Source: Neomegalonema sp. (GTDB lineage: Bacteria > Pseudomonadota > Alphaproteobacteria > Rhodobacterales > Rhodobacteraceae). Taken from it: a stretch of 64,000 nt of DNA. The stretch spans positions 1 through 64,000 of the forward strand of contig JALEFY010000037.1 in NCBI GenBank assembly GCA_022760435.1, given 5' to 3'. Made by a program: the position numbers and the translations under genes. The first letter of the stretch is position 1; every line of letters begins with the position of its first letter. The notes under the pieces are model-generated. The model made no database searches, was not told the origin of the DNA, and worked only from the letters and a program-made list of their open reading frames with translations. Below, piece by piece: positions 44,920 to 52,946 of this stretch.

Positions 44920-46041
44920 ATGGCCGATGGCGCATTGCCCAAATCAGACGACAAGCCGACTCCGGCACGAGCCGCGCGCGGCTTCTCGCTGCTACGCCGC
45001 TTTCGCGACCTGACCCGGCAATCCGATCGGTTCTCCAGATATTTCAACGATCTCAAATACAGTCCGGCCCGCCAACGCGCTCCGGGGATCTGGCGTGCGA
45101 TCGTCCTGCAAGCCCCGCGCCCGAGCTGGACCGGGATCGACGCCGCCGTGCCCGAGTTCCACAAGCTCTTTGCCAAGAGCAAGCTCAAGAGCGCCGAGCT
45201 CACCGATGAGCTGAACAATCCCGAGCTTGATGCGCTCATCGTCTGGGGCGCGGCCAATAGCCGGCAGCTCAATCTCGCCCGGCAACTGCGCCCGGATCTG
45301 CCGATCATTCATGTCGGGCTCGGCCCGTTTCACATCTGGGTGGATGGGCACATCTATTTCTCGGTCGTGCTCGACTGGACCGGCACCTATGACAATGCCC
45401 GCCGTCCCAATGACCTTGAGGACATGCTCAACCACATCAATATCGATCGCCATGCCGAGGCGCTGTTCGCTGCGCGCAAGCTGCGCCAGCGTTTCAGCGC
45501 GCATCGCAAGGCACGGCTGGTGCTCTCGCAAGCGCAGCGGATCGGGATTGCCCTGCAACACACCAATGACCCGCGCATGCGGCTCGGCGGGCCGACGACG
45601 ATGAGCCCCGATGCGCTGATCGAGGCCTGTATCGAGACCTGGCCGGGGGCCGAGGTCGCCTGCTGGCGCCATCGCGACATCACCACCGAGCAAGCTGATG
45701 ACCTCATGCGCATCGCCGATGAGCGCGGATTGGCCCAGCCGACCACCTCGCGCGCGGCGCTGTTTCAGGGCGTTGACCGGTTGGCGACCCATTCGGCAGG
45801 GATCGGGCTCGAGGCGCTTGCCTGCGGTATGGAGGTGCATTGCTGGGGCACCCCCTATTATGCGGGCTGGGGCAATACGCTCGATCATGTCGAGGTCCCG
45901 CGCCGGTTGCGCATGCGCGATCTTGATGAGTTGATCGCGATCTGCGCCTTCCTCTATCCGCGCTGGCTCGGGCCGGGCAATGTGCTGGTCGACATGGCCA
46001 AGGTCATCGATGGCGCGCAAGAGATCCGCTTCGTGGATTAA
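44920..46041 (+). CDS. KpsC-like capsule polysaccharide biosynthesis protein
   Basis: About 373 residues from ATG 44920; TTG 44893 would add nine. The C-terminal block T290-HSAGIGLEALACG, then HCWGTPYYAGWGNT, is the hallmark of the capsule synthesis family (KpsC/KpsS-type, Pfam Capsule_synth): a conserved Gly-Glu-Ala helix followed by the G-x-P-F/Y-YAGWG loop. Family members transfer Kdo or related acidic sugars to lipid or glycan acceptors on the cytoplasmic side of the inner membrane. Here only one such domain is present (KpsC has two). It follows the 811-residue transferase gene. With nonulosonate genes nearby, transfer of an acidic nine-carbon sugar is a reasonable alternative to Kdo. Confidence 0.82.
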   Translation: MADGALPKSDDKPTPARAARGFSLLRRFRDLTRQSDRFSRYFNDLKYSPARQRAPGIWRAIVLQAPRPSWTGIDAAVPEFHKLFAKSKLKSAELTDELNNPELDALIVWGAANSRQLNLARQLRPDLPIIHVGLGPFHIWVDGHIYFSVVLDWTGTYDNARRPNDLEDMLNHINIDRHAEALFAARKLRQRFSAHRKARLVLSQAQRIGIALQHTNDPRMRLGGPTTMSPDALIEACIETWPGAEVACWRHRDITTEQADDLMRIADERGLAQPTTSRAALFQGVDRLATHSAGIGLEALACGMEVHCWGTPYYAGWGNTLDHVEVPRRLRMRDLDELIAICAFLYPRWLGPGNVLVDMAKVIDGAQEIRFVD

Positions 46042-46111
46042 CCGGCCGCTGCGCCCGTTCTTGTTGAATTTCCCCGACGTCCTTGTTGAACTTCCCATAC
46101 GTCAACGACGC

Positions 46112-46125
46112 TTGATCCGTATCAA
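46112..46125. promoter_or_regulatory. FNR/FixK-type box upstream of the acyl-CoA synthetase/GNAT gene
   Basis: TTGATCCGTATCAA is a perfect match to the dyad TTGAT-N4-ATCAA bound by FNR/FixK/DNR-family regulators. It lies 89 bases before the start codon at 46215, a usual place for an activating site. It implies induction when oxygen is low. Confidence 0.75.
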
Positions 46126-46214
46126 GGCCATTTGCCTGCGGCGCGGACAAGGTTACCCTGTCGCCATCATGCTGCGCCGCATCACGGGCGCGGCGCTTCA
46201 GGAGGGGACCTGAT

Positions 46215-48902
46215 ATGACCATCCGCAATCTCGACCGCATGCTCGAACCGAAATCCGTGGCCCTGATCGGTGCCAGCCCGCGCCCGGGCTCGCTGGGCCA
46301 TACGGTGCTGCACCGCCTCAAGGGCGCTGGTTTTGCTGGCGAGATCGGCCTCGTCAACCCCAATCATGCGCAGATCGACGGCCATGACTGCGCCAGTAGC
46401 ATCGCCGAGCTGCCCTTTGTGCCGGATCTGGCGGTGCTCGTGACCCCCGCCGTTACCGTGCCCGGCGTGATCGAGGAACTCGGCGCCAAGGGCACCCGCG
46501 CCGCCGTGGTGATCTCGGCCGGGGTCGATGTGAAAAGCGGCCTGCGCCAGGCGATGCTGGATGCTGCAAAGCCGCATATGCTGCGCATTCTGGGGCCCAA
46601 TTGCGTCGGCCTGATCGTACCGGGCATCGGCCTCGACGCCAGCTTTGCCCAGCTCACCCCGCAAAAGGGCAATCTGGCGATCCTGTCGCAATCGGGCGCG
46701 ATCGTCACCGCCATGCTCGATTGGGCAGAGCCGCGCGGCATCGGCTTCTCCGTCGTCGCCTCGCTGGGCGATATGGCCGATATCGATACCGCCGACATGC
46801 TCGACTATCTCGCCCGCGACAGCGAGACCAAGGCGATCCTGATGTATCTCGAGCAGGTCACCCATGCGCGCAAGTTCATGTCGGCGGCGCGCTCGGCGGC
46901 GCGGGCCAAGCCGGTGATCGTGGTCAAGTCCGGCCGCTCGGAAGCATCGGCGAAGGCAGCCGCCTCCCATACCGGCGCCCTGGCGGGCTCGGACGCGGTC
47001 TATGACGCCGCGTTTCGCCGCGCGGGGATCCTGCGGGTCGATGAGCTCGACGATCTGTTCAACGCCGCCGAGGCACTCGCCCGTCAGCGCCCCTTGCGCC
47101 GCGACCGGCTCGGCATCGTGACCAATGGCGGCGGTGCCGGGGTGCTTGCGGCTGATGCCATCGCCCGCAATAGCGGCACGCTCGCCGAAATCAGCGCGCA
47201 GACCATGGCGGTGCTTGATGAGGCCCTGCCCGCACATTGGTCCAAGGGCAACCCGATCGACATTATCGGCGATGCCGGTGCCGAGCGCTATGAGGCGGCG
47301 ATGCAGGCCGTGCTCGAGGATGATCAGATTGATGCGGTGCTGGTGATGAACTGCCCGACCGCGCTGGCCTCCCCGCTCGAAGCCGCGCAAGCGGTGGTCA
47401 AGGCCGAGAGCGCCCACCGCGCCAAGGGCCCGTCGAAACCGGTGCTCGCCTGCTGGCTTGGCGATGCGACGGCCGGGCCGGGAAAGGAAGCATTGGAGGC
47501 GGCTGGACTGCCGGTCTACAGCACGCCCGCCGCCGCCATTCGCGGCTTCTCCTATCTCGCCCGCCATCACCAGGCGCAAGCGGCGCTCATGCGCACGCCG
47601 ACCGCGATCGGCACCGACTTCACCCCTGATCGCAGCGCCGCTCAGGCCGCGATGTCTCCGGCGCTCGAGGCGGGCGGACGCATGCTCACCGAGCCAGAAG
47701 CCAAGGCGCTGCTCAAGGCTTACGGCATCAGCACCGTTCCGACCGAGATCGCCAGCGATGCCGAGGCGGCAGGCGAGATCGCCGCAACCATGCTCGAAGA
47801 CGCCGACGCGGTTGTGGTCAAGATCCTCTCGCCCGACATCACCCATAAATCCGATATCGGCGGCGTGCGGCTCAATATCGCCAGCGCGGCGGAGGCACGG
47901 GACGCGGCGGCAGCGATGCTCGCTCAGGCCGCCGAGCGCCAGCCGGATGCGCAGATCGACGGCGTCGTGGTGCAGCCGATGGTGCCGCTCAAGGGCGCGC
48001 ATGAGCTGATCCTCGGCATGAGCGATGATCAGGTCTTCGGCCCGGTGATGCTGTTTGGCGCCGGCGGTACCAGCGTCGAAGTGGTCGCGGACAAGGCCCT
48101 GGCCCTGCCGCCGCTCGACATGATGCTGGCCCGCGATCTCATCGAGCAGACCCGGATCTACAAGCTGCTCAAGGGCTATCGCGACCGCCCTGCCGTCGAT
48201 CTCGATGCGATCGCGCTCACCCTCGTGCGCCTGTCGCAACTGGTGGCCGAGAGCCCATGCGTCACCGAGCTCGATATCAACCCGCTGCTGGCGACGGAAA
48301 ACGGGGTGGTGGCGCTCGATGCACGGGTGGCGGTGCAGCCCGAGGCCGCAGCGCAAAAGGGCCATCCCCGCTTTGCCCTGCGCCCCTACCCGTCCGAATG
48401 GGACCGCATCGACGAGGTGAAGGGCGAGCGGCTGCATATCCGGCCCATTCGCCCCGAGGATGAGCGCTTTTACAGCGAGTTCTTCGAACACCTGTCCTCC
48501 GAAGACATTCACCTGCGCTTTTTCGGCACCATGAAGAAGATGAGCCATGATCAGGTCGCGCGGCTGACCCAGCTCGACTATTCACGCGCGATGGCTTTTG
48601 GCGCCTTCCCGCCCGGAGACAGCACCCTGCTCGGTGTTGCCCGCCTCGCCGCCAATCCCGATCTGACCGAGGCTGAATATGCGGTGATCGTGCGCACCGA
48701 TCACAAGGGCGAGGGGCTCGGCTGGGCCTTGATGGAGCGGCTCATCGACTATGCCCGGGCCGAGGGCATCGGCCTTTTGTATGGCGATGTGCTCGATGGC
48801 AATCAGGCGATGCTGAGCATGTGCAAGGAGCTTGGCTTTGTCGAACGCGATCATCCCGATGATCGCACGCTGCAACGGGTCGAGTTGCATCTGGCCAGCT
48901 AA
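46215..48902 (+). CDS. NDP-forming acyl-CoA synthetase fused to GNAT acetyltransferase (Pat-type)
   Basis: The product is 895 residues. Order: CoA-binding Rossmann domain (about 5-135, with VALIGASPRPGSLG), succinyl-CoA-ligase-like domains (about 150-460) with the signature SHTGALAGSDAVY, an ATP-grasp domain (about 470-695), and a GNAT domain (about 735-895) with the acetyl-CoA loop HKGEGLGWALM. This is the layout of protein lysine acetyltransferase Pat, which silences acetyl-CoA synthetase. The phosphohistidine position of ADP-forming synthetases is kept here (H252); from memory it is replaced in the Salmonella enzyme, so this protein might also make or use acyl-CoA. AGGAGGGG stands before ATG 46215, and an FNR-type box lies upstream. 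Confidence 0.9.
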   Translation: MTIRNLDRMLEPKSVALIGASPRPGSLGHTVLHRLKGAGFAGEIGLVNPNHAQIDGHDCASSIAELPFVPDLAVLVTPAVTVPGVIEELGAKGTRAAVVISAGVDVKSGLRQAMLDAAKPHMLRILGPNCVGLIVPGIGLDASFAQLTPQKGNLAILSQSGAIVTAMLDWAEPRGIGFSVVASLGDMADIDTADMLDYLARDSETKAILMYLEQVTHARKFMSAARSAARAKPVIVVKSGRSEASAKAAASHTGALAGSDAVYDAAFRRAGILRVDELDDLFNAAEALARQRPLRRDRLGIVTNGGGAGVLAADAIARNSGTLAEISAQTMAVLDEALPAHWSKGNPIDIIGDAGAERYEAAMQAVLEDDQIDAVLVMNCPTALASPLEAAQAVVKAESAHRAKGPSKPVLACWLGDATAGPGKEALEAAGLPVYSTPAAAIRGFSYLARHHQAQAALMRTPTAIGTDFTPDRSAAQAAMSPALEAGGRMLTEPEAKALLKAYGISTVPTEIASDAEAAGEIAATMLEDADAVVVKILSPDITHKSDIGGVRLNIASAAEARDAAAAMLAQAAERQPDAQIDGVVVQPMVPLKGAHELILGMSDDQVFGPVMLFGAGGTSVEVVADKALALPPLDMMLARDLIEQTRIYKLLKGYRDRPAVDLDAIALTLVRLSQLVAESPCVTELDINPLLATENGVVALDARVAVQPEAAAQKGHPRFALRPYPSEWDRIDEVKGERLHIRPIRPEDERFYSEFFEHLSSEDIHLRFFGTMKKMSHDQVARLTQLDYSRAMAFGAFPPGDSTLLGVARLAANPDLTEAEYAVIVRTDHKGEGLGWALMERLIDYARAEGIGLLYGDVLDGNQAMLSMCKELGFVERDHPDDRTLQRVELHLAS

Positions 48903-48955
48903 GAGCAACCGCCCCGAAAATCTGCTGCGCGCGCATCGCTTTTTTCGCGCGCGGC

Positions 48956-48969
48956 TTGATCGCGGTCAA
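48956..48969. promoter_or_regulatory. FNR/FixK-type box upstream of the phasin-uspA operon
   Basis: TTGATCGCGGTCAA fits the dyad TTGAT-N4-RTCAA, with one G in place of A in the right half. It lies 87 bases before the phasin start, nearly the same distance as the box at 46112 from its gene, suggesting co-regulation at low oxygen. Confidence 0.68.
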
Positions 48970-49055
48970 AGGCGGTCGATGCAAGCACTGTCACTCTTTC
49001 CCATATGCAATCGAGGGTAGCGAAAACAACAAAAGCACCCCGTAGGGAGGATGAT

Positions 49056-49529
49056 ATGAGTAACAAGATCAATCGTCGCGGCGCAGCCCAACCGAACATT
49101 GGCAATCGGAACTTGAGCCAGCCCAACTTGGCGCATTTGCCCAATCTCGATTTCAGTCGCTGGGTGGAGATCAACCAGCGCTTGTTCCGCGCCAATGCCC
49201 GGCTGCAAGCCGACTATCTCAAGCACATGTCGCAAATGGCGGAGGAAATGTCGCGCTTTGCCGATCAGCGCTTGAGCGAGGATGGCGCGACCGCGAGGCA
49301 ATTGCAGACTTGCCAGAACCCCGGCGAGATCCTCGCCACCTGCCAGAAGTTCTGGGAGCGGGCGAGCGCACAATATGCCAGCGAAATCAGCTCGCTGATG
49401 GCACTGGCAATGCAGCAAAACATCGAAACGACACGCGATGTTCAGCAACAGATTCATGAGGCAGTGACCCCGGTTGCCGAAGCCATGCTCGGCCATCCAG
49501 TGGACCACGAGACCGAACAGGAGCGATGA
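49056..49529 (+). CDS. Phasin family protein
   Basis: The product is 157 residues. After a polar Asn/Gln-rich N-terminus it is almost all amphipathic helix, with the pattern of the phasin_2 family (LFRANARLQADYLKHM, then CQKFWERASAQYASEISS). Phasins coat polyhydroxyalkanoate granules; some act as general stress-related helpers. ATG 49056 is chosen because GGGAGG lies six bases upstream; an upstream in-frame ATG at 49005 has no ribosome site. The TGA overlaps the start of the universal stress gene. No PHA synthase gene is in the window. Confidence 0.83.
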   Translation: MSNKINRRGAAQPNIGNRNLSQPNLAHLPNLDFSRWVEINQRLFRANARLQADYLKHMSQMAEEMSRFADQRLSEDGATARQLQTCQNPGEILATCQKFWERASAQYASEISSLMALAMQQNIETTRDVQQQIHEAVTPVAEAMLGHPVDHETEQER

Positions 49530-50371
49530 TGCAGTACAAATCCATCCTCACTTATCTCGATGACGAGCAGGAAGGCGGCCTTCGCCTCGATCTCGCCTGC
49601 GCCCTGACACGCGCCTATGATGGGCATCTGTCGGTGCTAGCTCTGGGCTATGAGCCGGACTTCCCGGCCTATGGCTATCCGGAGGTGACGACCGGCATCA
49701 CCCAGGAGATGTATGAGCGGGCGCAAAAACAGTCCGAGGAGCGCTCGGTCGCGGCAAAGGACCGTATCCGCCGCGCTGGCATCAATGGCGATGCCGAACC
49801 GCTGGTGTGCTCCTTCCCCCGTCTGGCCGCCAATTTCGGCAGCCGAGCCCGGTTTGCCGATCTGGTGGTGCTCGATCAGCCCTATGGCAAAAGTCAGGAG
49901 GAGAGCGCGGTAAACCTTCTCGAAGGGGCGCTCTTTGACGGCGATGCCGCTGTGCTGCTCTCGCCCAATGCGCCGACGCCGGGCGGGCTCACCTCGCAGG
50001 TAGGCCCGAAAGTGGTCATCGGCTGGAACGGCTCGCGCGAAGCTCTGCGCGCGGTGCGTCGGTCAATGCCATTGCTGGAGCGGGCGAGCGCGGTCAGCAT
50101 CGCCGTGATCGATCCGGAAACGCCTGAGAAGACCCCGGCGGGCGATCTCGCGGTATTCCTGGCGCGCCAAGGGCTGGAGGTCGAAGTCAACGCCTTGCCG
50201 CTAGAGGGCCGCTCGGTCAGCAAGACCCTGCTCGCGCATCTGCAACAGGTCGGGGCGGATCTGCTGGTGATGGGTGCCTATAGCCATTCGCGGTTCCGCG
50301 AATATGTGCTGGGCGGCGTGACCCGGGACATCCTGCACAACGTCCCCTGCCCGGTACTGATGGCGCATTGA
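49526..50371 (+). CDS. Universal stress protein, UspA family, tandem-domain
   Basis: The product is 281 residues. The C-terminal Usp domain is clear: VVIGWNGSREALRAV (about 169-183) and the ATP-binding-type GAYSHSRFREYVLGGVTRDIL near the end match G-2x-G-9x-G(S/T)-type Usp proteins. The N-terminal half is a degenerate second Usp fold (YKSILTYLDDEQEGG). Such proteins bind ATP or AMP and support survival under stress. It starts at an ATGATG that overlaps the phasin stop, with AGGAG just upstream, so both are made from one mRNA under the FNR-type box at 48956. Confidence 0.9.
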   Translation: MMQYKSILTYLDDEQEGGLRLDLACALTRAYDGHLSVLALGYEPDFPAYGYPEVTTGITQEMYERAQKQSEERSVAAKDRIRRAGINGDAEPLVCSFPRLAANFGSRARFADLVVLDQPYGKSQEESAVNLLEGALFDGDAAVLLSPNAPTPGGLTSQVGPKVVIGWNGSREALRAVRRSMPLLERASAVSIAVIDPETPEKTPAGDLAVFLARQGLEVEVNALPLEGRSVSKTLLAHLQQVGADLLVMGAYSHSRFREYVLGGVTRDILHNVPCPVLMAH

Positions 50372-50391
50372 CGCGAGGGGCTGCACTCACC

Positions 50392-50935
50392 CTGTCACCC
50401 TCGGGCCCGTCCCGAGGGTCCATTTCTCCACCCGACCCAGCGCGAGGGCACTGGAATGGATCTTCGGAACAAGTCCGAAGATGAGGAAAGGCACCGCTCT
50501 CTCTGTCCCCCTCGGGCACGTCCCGAGGGGCCATCTCTCAATCCGCCCAAGCGCGAGGGCCCTGGAATGGATCTTCGGAACAAGTCCGAAGATGATGAAA
50601 AGCCGCTCTCCCCCCTGTCAGCCTCGGGCCCGTCCCGAGGGGCCATCTCTCCACTCGCCCGAGCGCGAGGGACCCGGAATGGATCTTCGGAACACGTCCG
50701 AAGATGACGAAAGGCACCGCTCTCCCCTGTCACCCTCGGGCGCGTCCCGAGGGTCCATCTCTCCACCCGTCCGAGCGCGAGGGCACTGGAATGGATCTTC
50801 GGAACACGTCCGAAGATGACGAAAGGCACCGCTCTCCCCCCCGTCACCCTCGCGCCCGTCCCGAGGGTCCATCTCTCCACCCGCCCGAGCGCGAGGGCCC
50901 TGGAATGGATCTTCGGAACAAGTCCGAAGATGACA
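50392..50935 (+). repeat. Tandem array of five double-hairpin units (variant B), legC-distal side
   Basis: Five units with a period of about 112 bases. Each unit has hairpin 1 (stem CCTCGGG / CCCGAGG, variable 5-base loop), about 40 bases with a GCGCGAGGG core, then hairpin 2 (9-bp stem ATCTTCGGA / TCCGAAGAT, loop ACAAG or ACACG). Stems are nearly invariant; loops and spacers vary. Frames running through it are artefacts of the repeats. It lies between uspA and legC. After the array, 50936-51057 contains a T6 run and no gene. Confidence 0.9.
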
Positions 50936-51037
50936 GGAGCCCGCGTAACCCCCGCTCGTTTTTTAGGGTGACGGCATATGGAGAGCTTCGCAGATCGCAC
51001 TTCAATCGCAGCAAAGCGCCCGGCCCGAGGGGGGCGC

Positions 51038-51071
51038 ATCGCGCCCGCCTGTGGGGCGGGTCGGGCGCGAT
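51038..51071 (-). terminator. Strong hairpin downstream of legC
   Basis: A perfect 10-bp stem ATCGCGCCCG / CGGGCGCGAT with a 14-base loop, about 105 bases beyond the legC stop on the minus strand. It overlaps the outer edge of the left inverted repeat. There is no clear T-tract, so it is only a candidate terminator. Confidence 0.4.
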
Positions 51072-51133
51072 CCGGGGCTGGCGCCCCGGGTTACATATGA
51101 CGCTTGGACCATGCAGCACTGAAACAATGCTCA
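51058..51133. repeat. Left 76-bp inverted repeat flanking legC
   Basis: This 76-bp arm matches the reverse complement of 52404-52479 at 69 of 76 positions by eye. The first 39 bases are identical, then an 11-base and a 13-base block also match exactly. It lies inside the repeat array and outside legC, 43 bases past the legC stop. Confidence 0.85.
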
Positions 51134-51175
51134 CCGAGCGTTAAGATCACAGGAGCCCCCGCCCCCGCTCCCCCC

Positions 51176-52348
51176 TTACCCCGCCCGCGCGTCGAGCAGC
51201 CGGGTCAGCGTCTCGATGACGAAATCCTGATCCTCGCCGCTCAGCGAGGTTGAGCAGGGCAAGGTCAGGATCCGCGGCCAGATCTCCTCGCTCACCGAGA
51301 CATCGGCGCGGGGGGCGTCGAGATAGGGGCGTTGCAGATGGTTGGCCTTCCAGAACGGGCGGCCCTGAATGCCGCTCTCGCGCAGCGCGTCGCACAGGCT
51401 CGGCACATCCCAGCCGCACGCCTTCGACAAGATCAGGCCCGGGAACCAATAGGTGCTGGTGGCATAGCCCGGATCCGGGAACGGCGCGACATCGGCGCGC
51501 CCGGCGAAGGCGGCGTCGTAGCGGCGGCGGATCGCGGTCTTGGCGGCGATGAAGCCGGGCAGCTTGGCCATCTGCGCCACGCCCACCGCCGCCTCGAGAT
51601 TGGTGATGCGGTAGTTGAAGCCGACCGCGTCATGATCGTAATTGGTGCCGACCCGCGCGGTGCTCACCAGATGGCGCACATGGCCGACCCGCGCCGCATC
51701 CGGCCCGACCACGCCGCCGCCTCCCCCGGTGGTGATGGTCTTGTTGCCGTTGAAGGAATAGACGGTCAGATCCGCCAGCGCGCCGAGCTTTTGCCCCTTA
51801 TAGGCGCCGCCGATCGCCGCAGCCGCATCCGCCAGCACCGGCAAGCCATAATTGCGGGCCAGCGGCATGATCCGGTCCATATCCGCCGGCGTGCCGAGCA
51901 CATAGACCGGCAGCAGCGCCGCCACCCGGCGCCCGCACGCCTTGCGCAGCAGATCGCCATTCGCCGCCCGCTCGCAATCCTCGGCCAGGATCGCGCCGAG
52001 CTTCTCGGGGTCCATCGCCCAGTCCTCGGCGCTCACATCCATGAACCACGGCGTTGCCCCCGCATGCGAGATCGCGTTGACCGAAGCGATGAAGGTGTAG
52101 CTCGGCACGATCACCAGATCCCCGGGCAGCACCCCGAGCGCGATCAGCGCCACATGCAGGCCCATGGTCCCCGCCGCCACCGCCGAGGCTGTCGCCGTCC
52201 CCGAGACCTCGGCGATCTGCGCCTCGAACTGCTCGACAAAGGGGCCGACGGTCGAGACCCAGTTGGTCGCGATGCATTGGCGCAGGTTCTCGGCTTCCTC
52301 GTCCCCGACATTGGGGATCGCCAGCGGGATGAAGCGTTCGTTGGTCAT
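51176..52348 (-). CDS. legC: LegC-type PLP-dependent sugar aminotransferase
   Basis: The product is 390 residues, a DegT/DnrJ/EryC1-type aminotransferase. The N-terminus FIPLAIPNVG, then NWVSTVGPFVEQFE, is typical of the LegC family. The PLP lysine is K203 in FNGNKTITTG. It adds the C4 amino group to the 4-keto sugar made by LegB in legionaminic acid synthesis (cytoplasmic, with Glu as usual donor). An AGGA site precedes the ATG. Unlike the rest of the cluster it is not tightly packed: about 600 bases of repeats separate it from legB, and inverted repeats bracket it. It could also be read as another sugar aminotransferase, but the leg neighbours make LegC best. Confidence 0.9.
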   Translation of the reverse strand: MTNERFIPLAIPNVGDEEAENLRQCIATNWVSTVGPFVEQFEAQIAEVSGTATASAVAAGTMGLHVALIALGVLPGDLVIVPSYTFIASVNAISHAGATPWFMDVSAEDWAMDPEKLGAILAEDCERAANGDLLRKACGRRVAALLPVYVLGTPADMDRIMPLARNYGLPVLADAAAAIGGAYKGQKLGALADLTVYSFNGNKTITTGGGGGVVGPDAARVGHVRHLVSTARVGTNYDHDAVGFNYRITNLEAAVGVAQMAKLPGFIAAKTAIRRRYDAAFAGRADVAPFPDPGYATSTYWFPGLILSKACGWDVPSLCDALRESGIQGRPFWKANHLQRPYLDAPRADVSVSEEIWPRILTLPCSTSLSGEDQDFVIETLTRLLDARAG

Positions 52349-52370
52349 GGTCCTGATCCTCGCTGGTCAA

Positions 52371-52388
52371 AGCGGCCCTTCGGCCGCT
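52371..52388 (-). promoter_or_regulatory. Leader hairpin just upstream of legC
   Basis: On the minus strand the stem AGCGGCC / GGCCGCT with loop GAAG is followed by TTG, 22 bases before the legC start codon. It could be a terminator/attenuator remnant for transcripts coming from legB, or an mRNA 5' structure. It is too short to decide. Confidence 0.35.
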
Positions 52389-52403
52389 CACGTCTCGCTC
52401 TAT

Positions 52404-52479
52404 TGAGCATTGTTTCAATACCGCGGGGTCCAAGCGTTACATGTAACCCGGGGCGCCAGCCCCGGATCGCGCCCGACCC
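52404..52479. repeat. Right 76-bp inverted repeat flanking legC
   Basis: The mate of the arm at 51058-51133 in opposite orientation, lying 56 bases upstream of the legC start. Together the arms define a 1.42-kb segment holding only legC. The outer 39 bp of each arm are identical. Confidence 0.85.
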
Positions 52480-52494
52480 CGAAGGCCGAAGAAT

Positions 52495-52856
52495 GGATCT
52501 TCGGAACAAGTCCGAAGATGACAAAAGTCCCCGCGCGCCCTGTCACCCTCGGGCCCGTCCCGAGGGTCCATTTCTCCACTCGCCCGAGCGCGAAAGCCTT
52601 GGAATGGATCTTCGGAACAAGTCCGAAGATGACCAAGGTCCCCGCTCGCCCTGTCACCCTCGGGCGTGTCCCGAGGGTCCATTTCTCCACTTGCCCGCCT
52701 CGGAAGGCCCAAGGATGGATCTTCGGAACAAGTCCGAAGATGACGACGGTCCCCGCACGCTCTGTCACCCTCGGGCGCGTCCCGAGGGTCCATCTCTCCA
52801 CTTGCCCGCCCCCGAAAGACCCGAAGATGGATCTTCGGAACAGGTCCGAAGATGAC
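52495..52856 (+). repeat. Tandem double-hairpin array (variant B), legB side
   Basis: Four copies of hairpin 2 (stem ATCTTCGGA / TCCGAAGAT; loops ACAAG three times, ACAGG once) and three of hairpin 1 (CCTCGGG / CCCGAGG), in the same orientation as the array at 50392-50935. It begins 15 bases outside the right inverted repeat. No gene is present between legC and legB. Confidence 0.9.
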
Positions 52857-52874
52857 GGCAGCCCGGCTTCCAAC

Positions 52875-52901
52875 CCGACACCGACACCGACACCGACACC
52901 G
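52875..52901. repeat. CCGACA microsatellite
   Basis: Four perfect copies of the hexamer CCGACA plus a partial fifth, just after the hairpin array and about 45 bases beyond the legB stop. It is probably non-functional, but a hexamer tract can change length by slippage. Confidence 0.8.
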
Positions 52902-52946
52902 GCGCCGCATTCCCGCTATGACGGCCTCGCGCCAGCATGGCCTGCC

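Noticed and set aside
46182-48548. 788-residue minus-strand frame opposite the Pat-type gene
   Set aside because: Shadow frame; the plus-strand gene has a ribosome site and full domain set.
50392-50935. CRISPR-like array
   Set aside because: The period is about 112 bases and the unit is two hairpins with similar, not unique, spacers; no cas genes are present.
50395-51039. 214-residue repetitive frame over the hairpin array
   Set aside because: Translation of intergenic repeats; no ribosome site, and the frame follows the repeat period.
52875-52901. Phase-variable hexamer tract controlling legB
   Set aside because: It lies after the legB stop, not in its promoter or coding sequence, so a switching role is unlikely.
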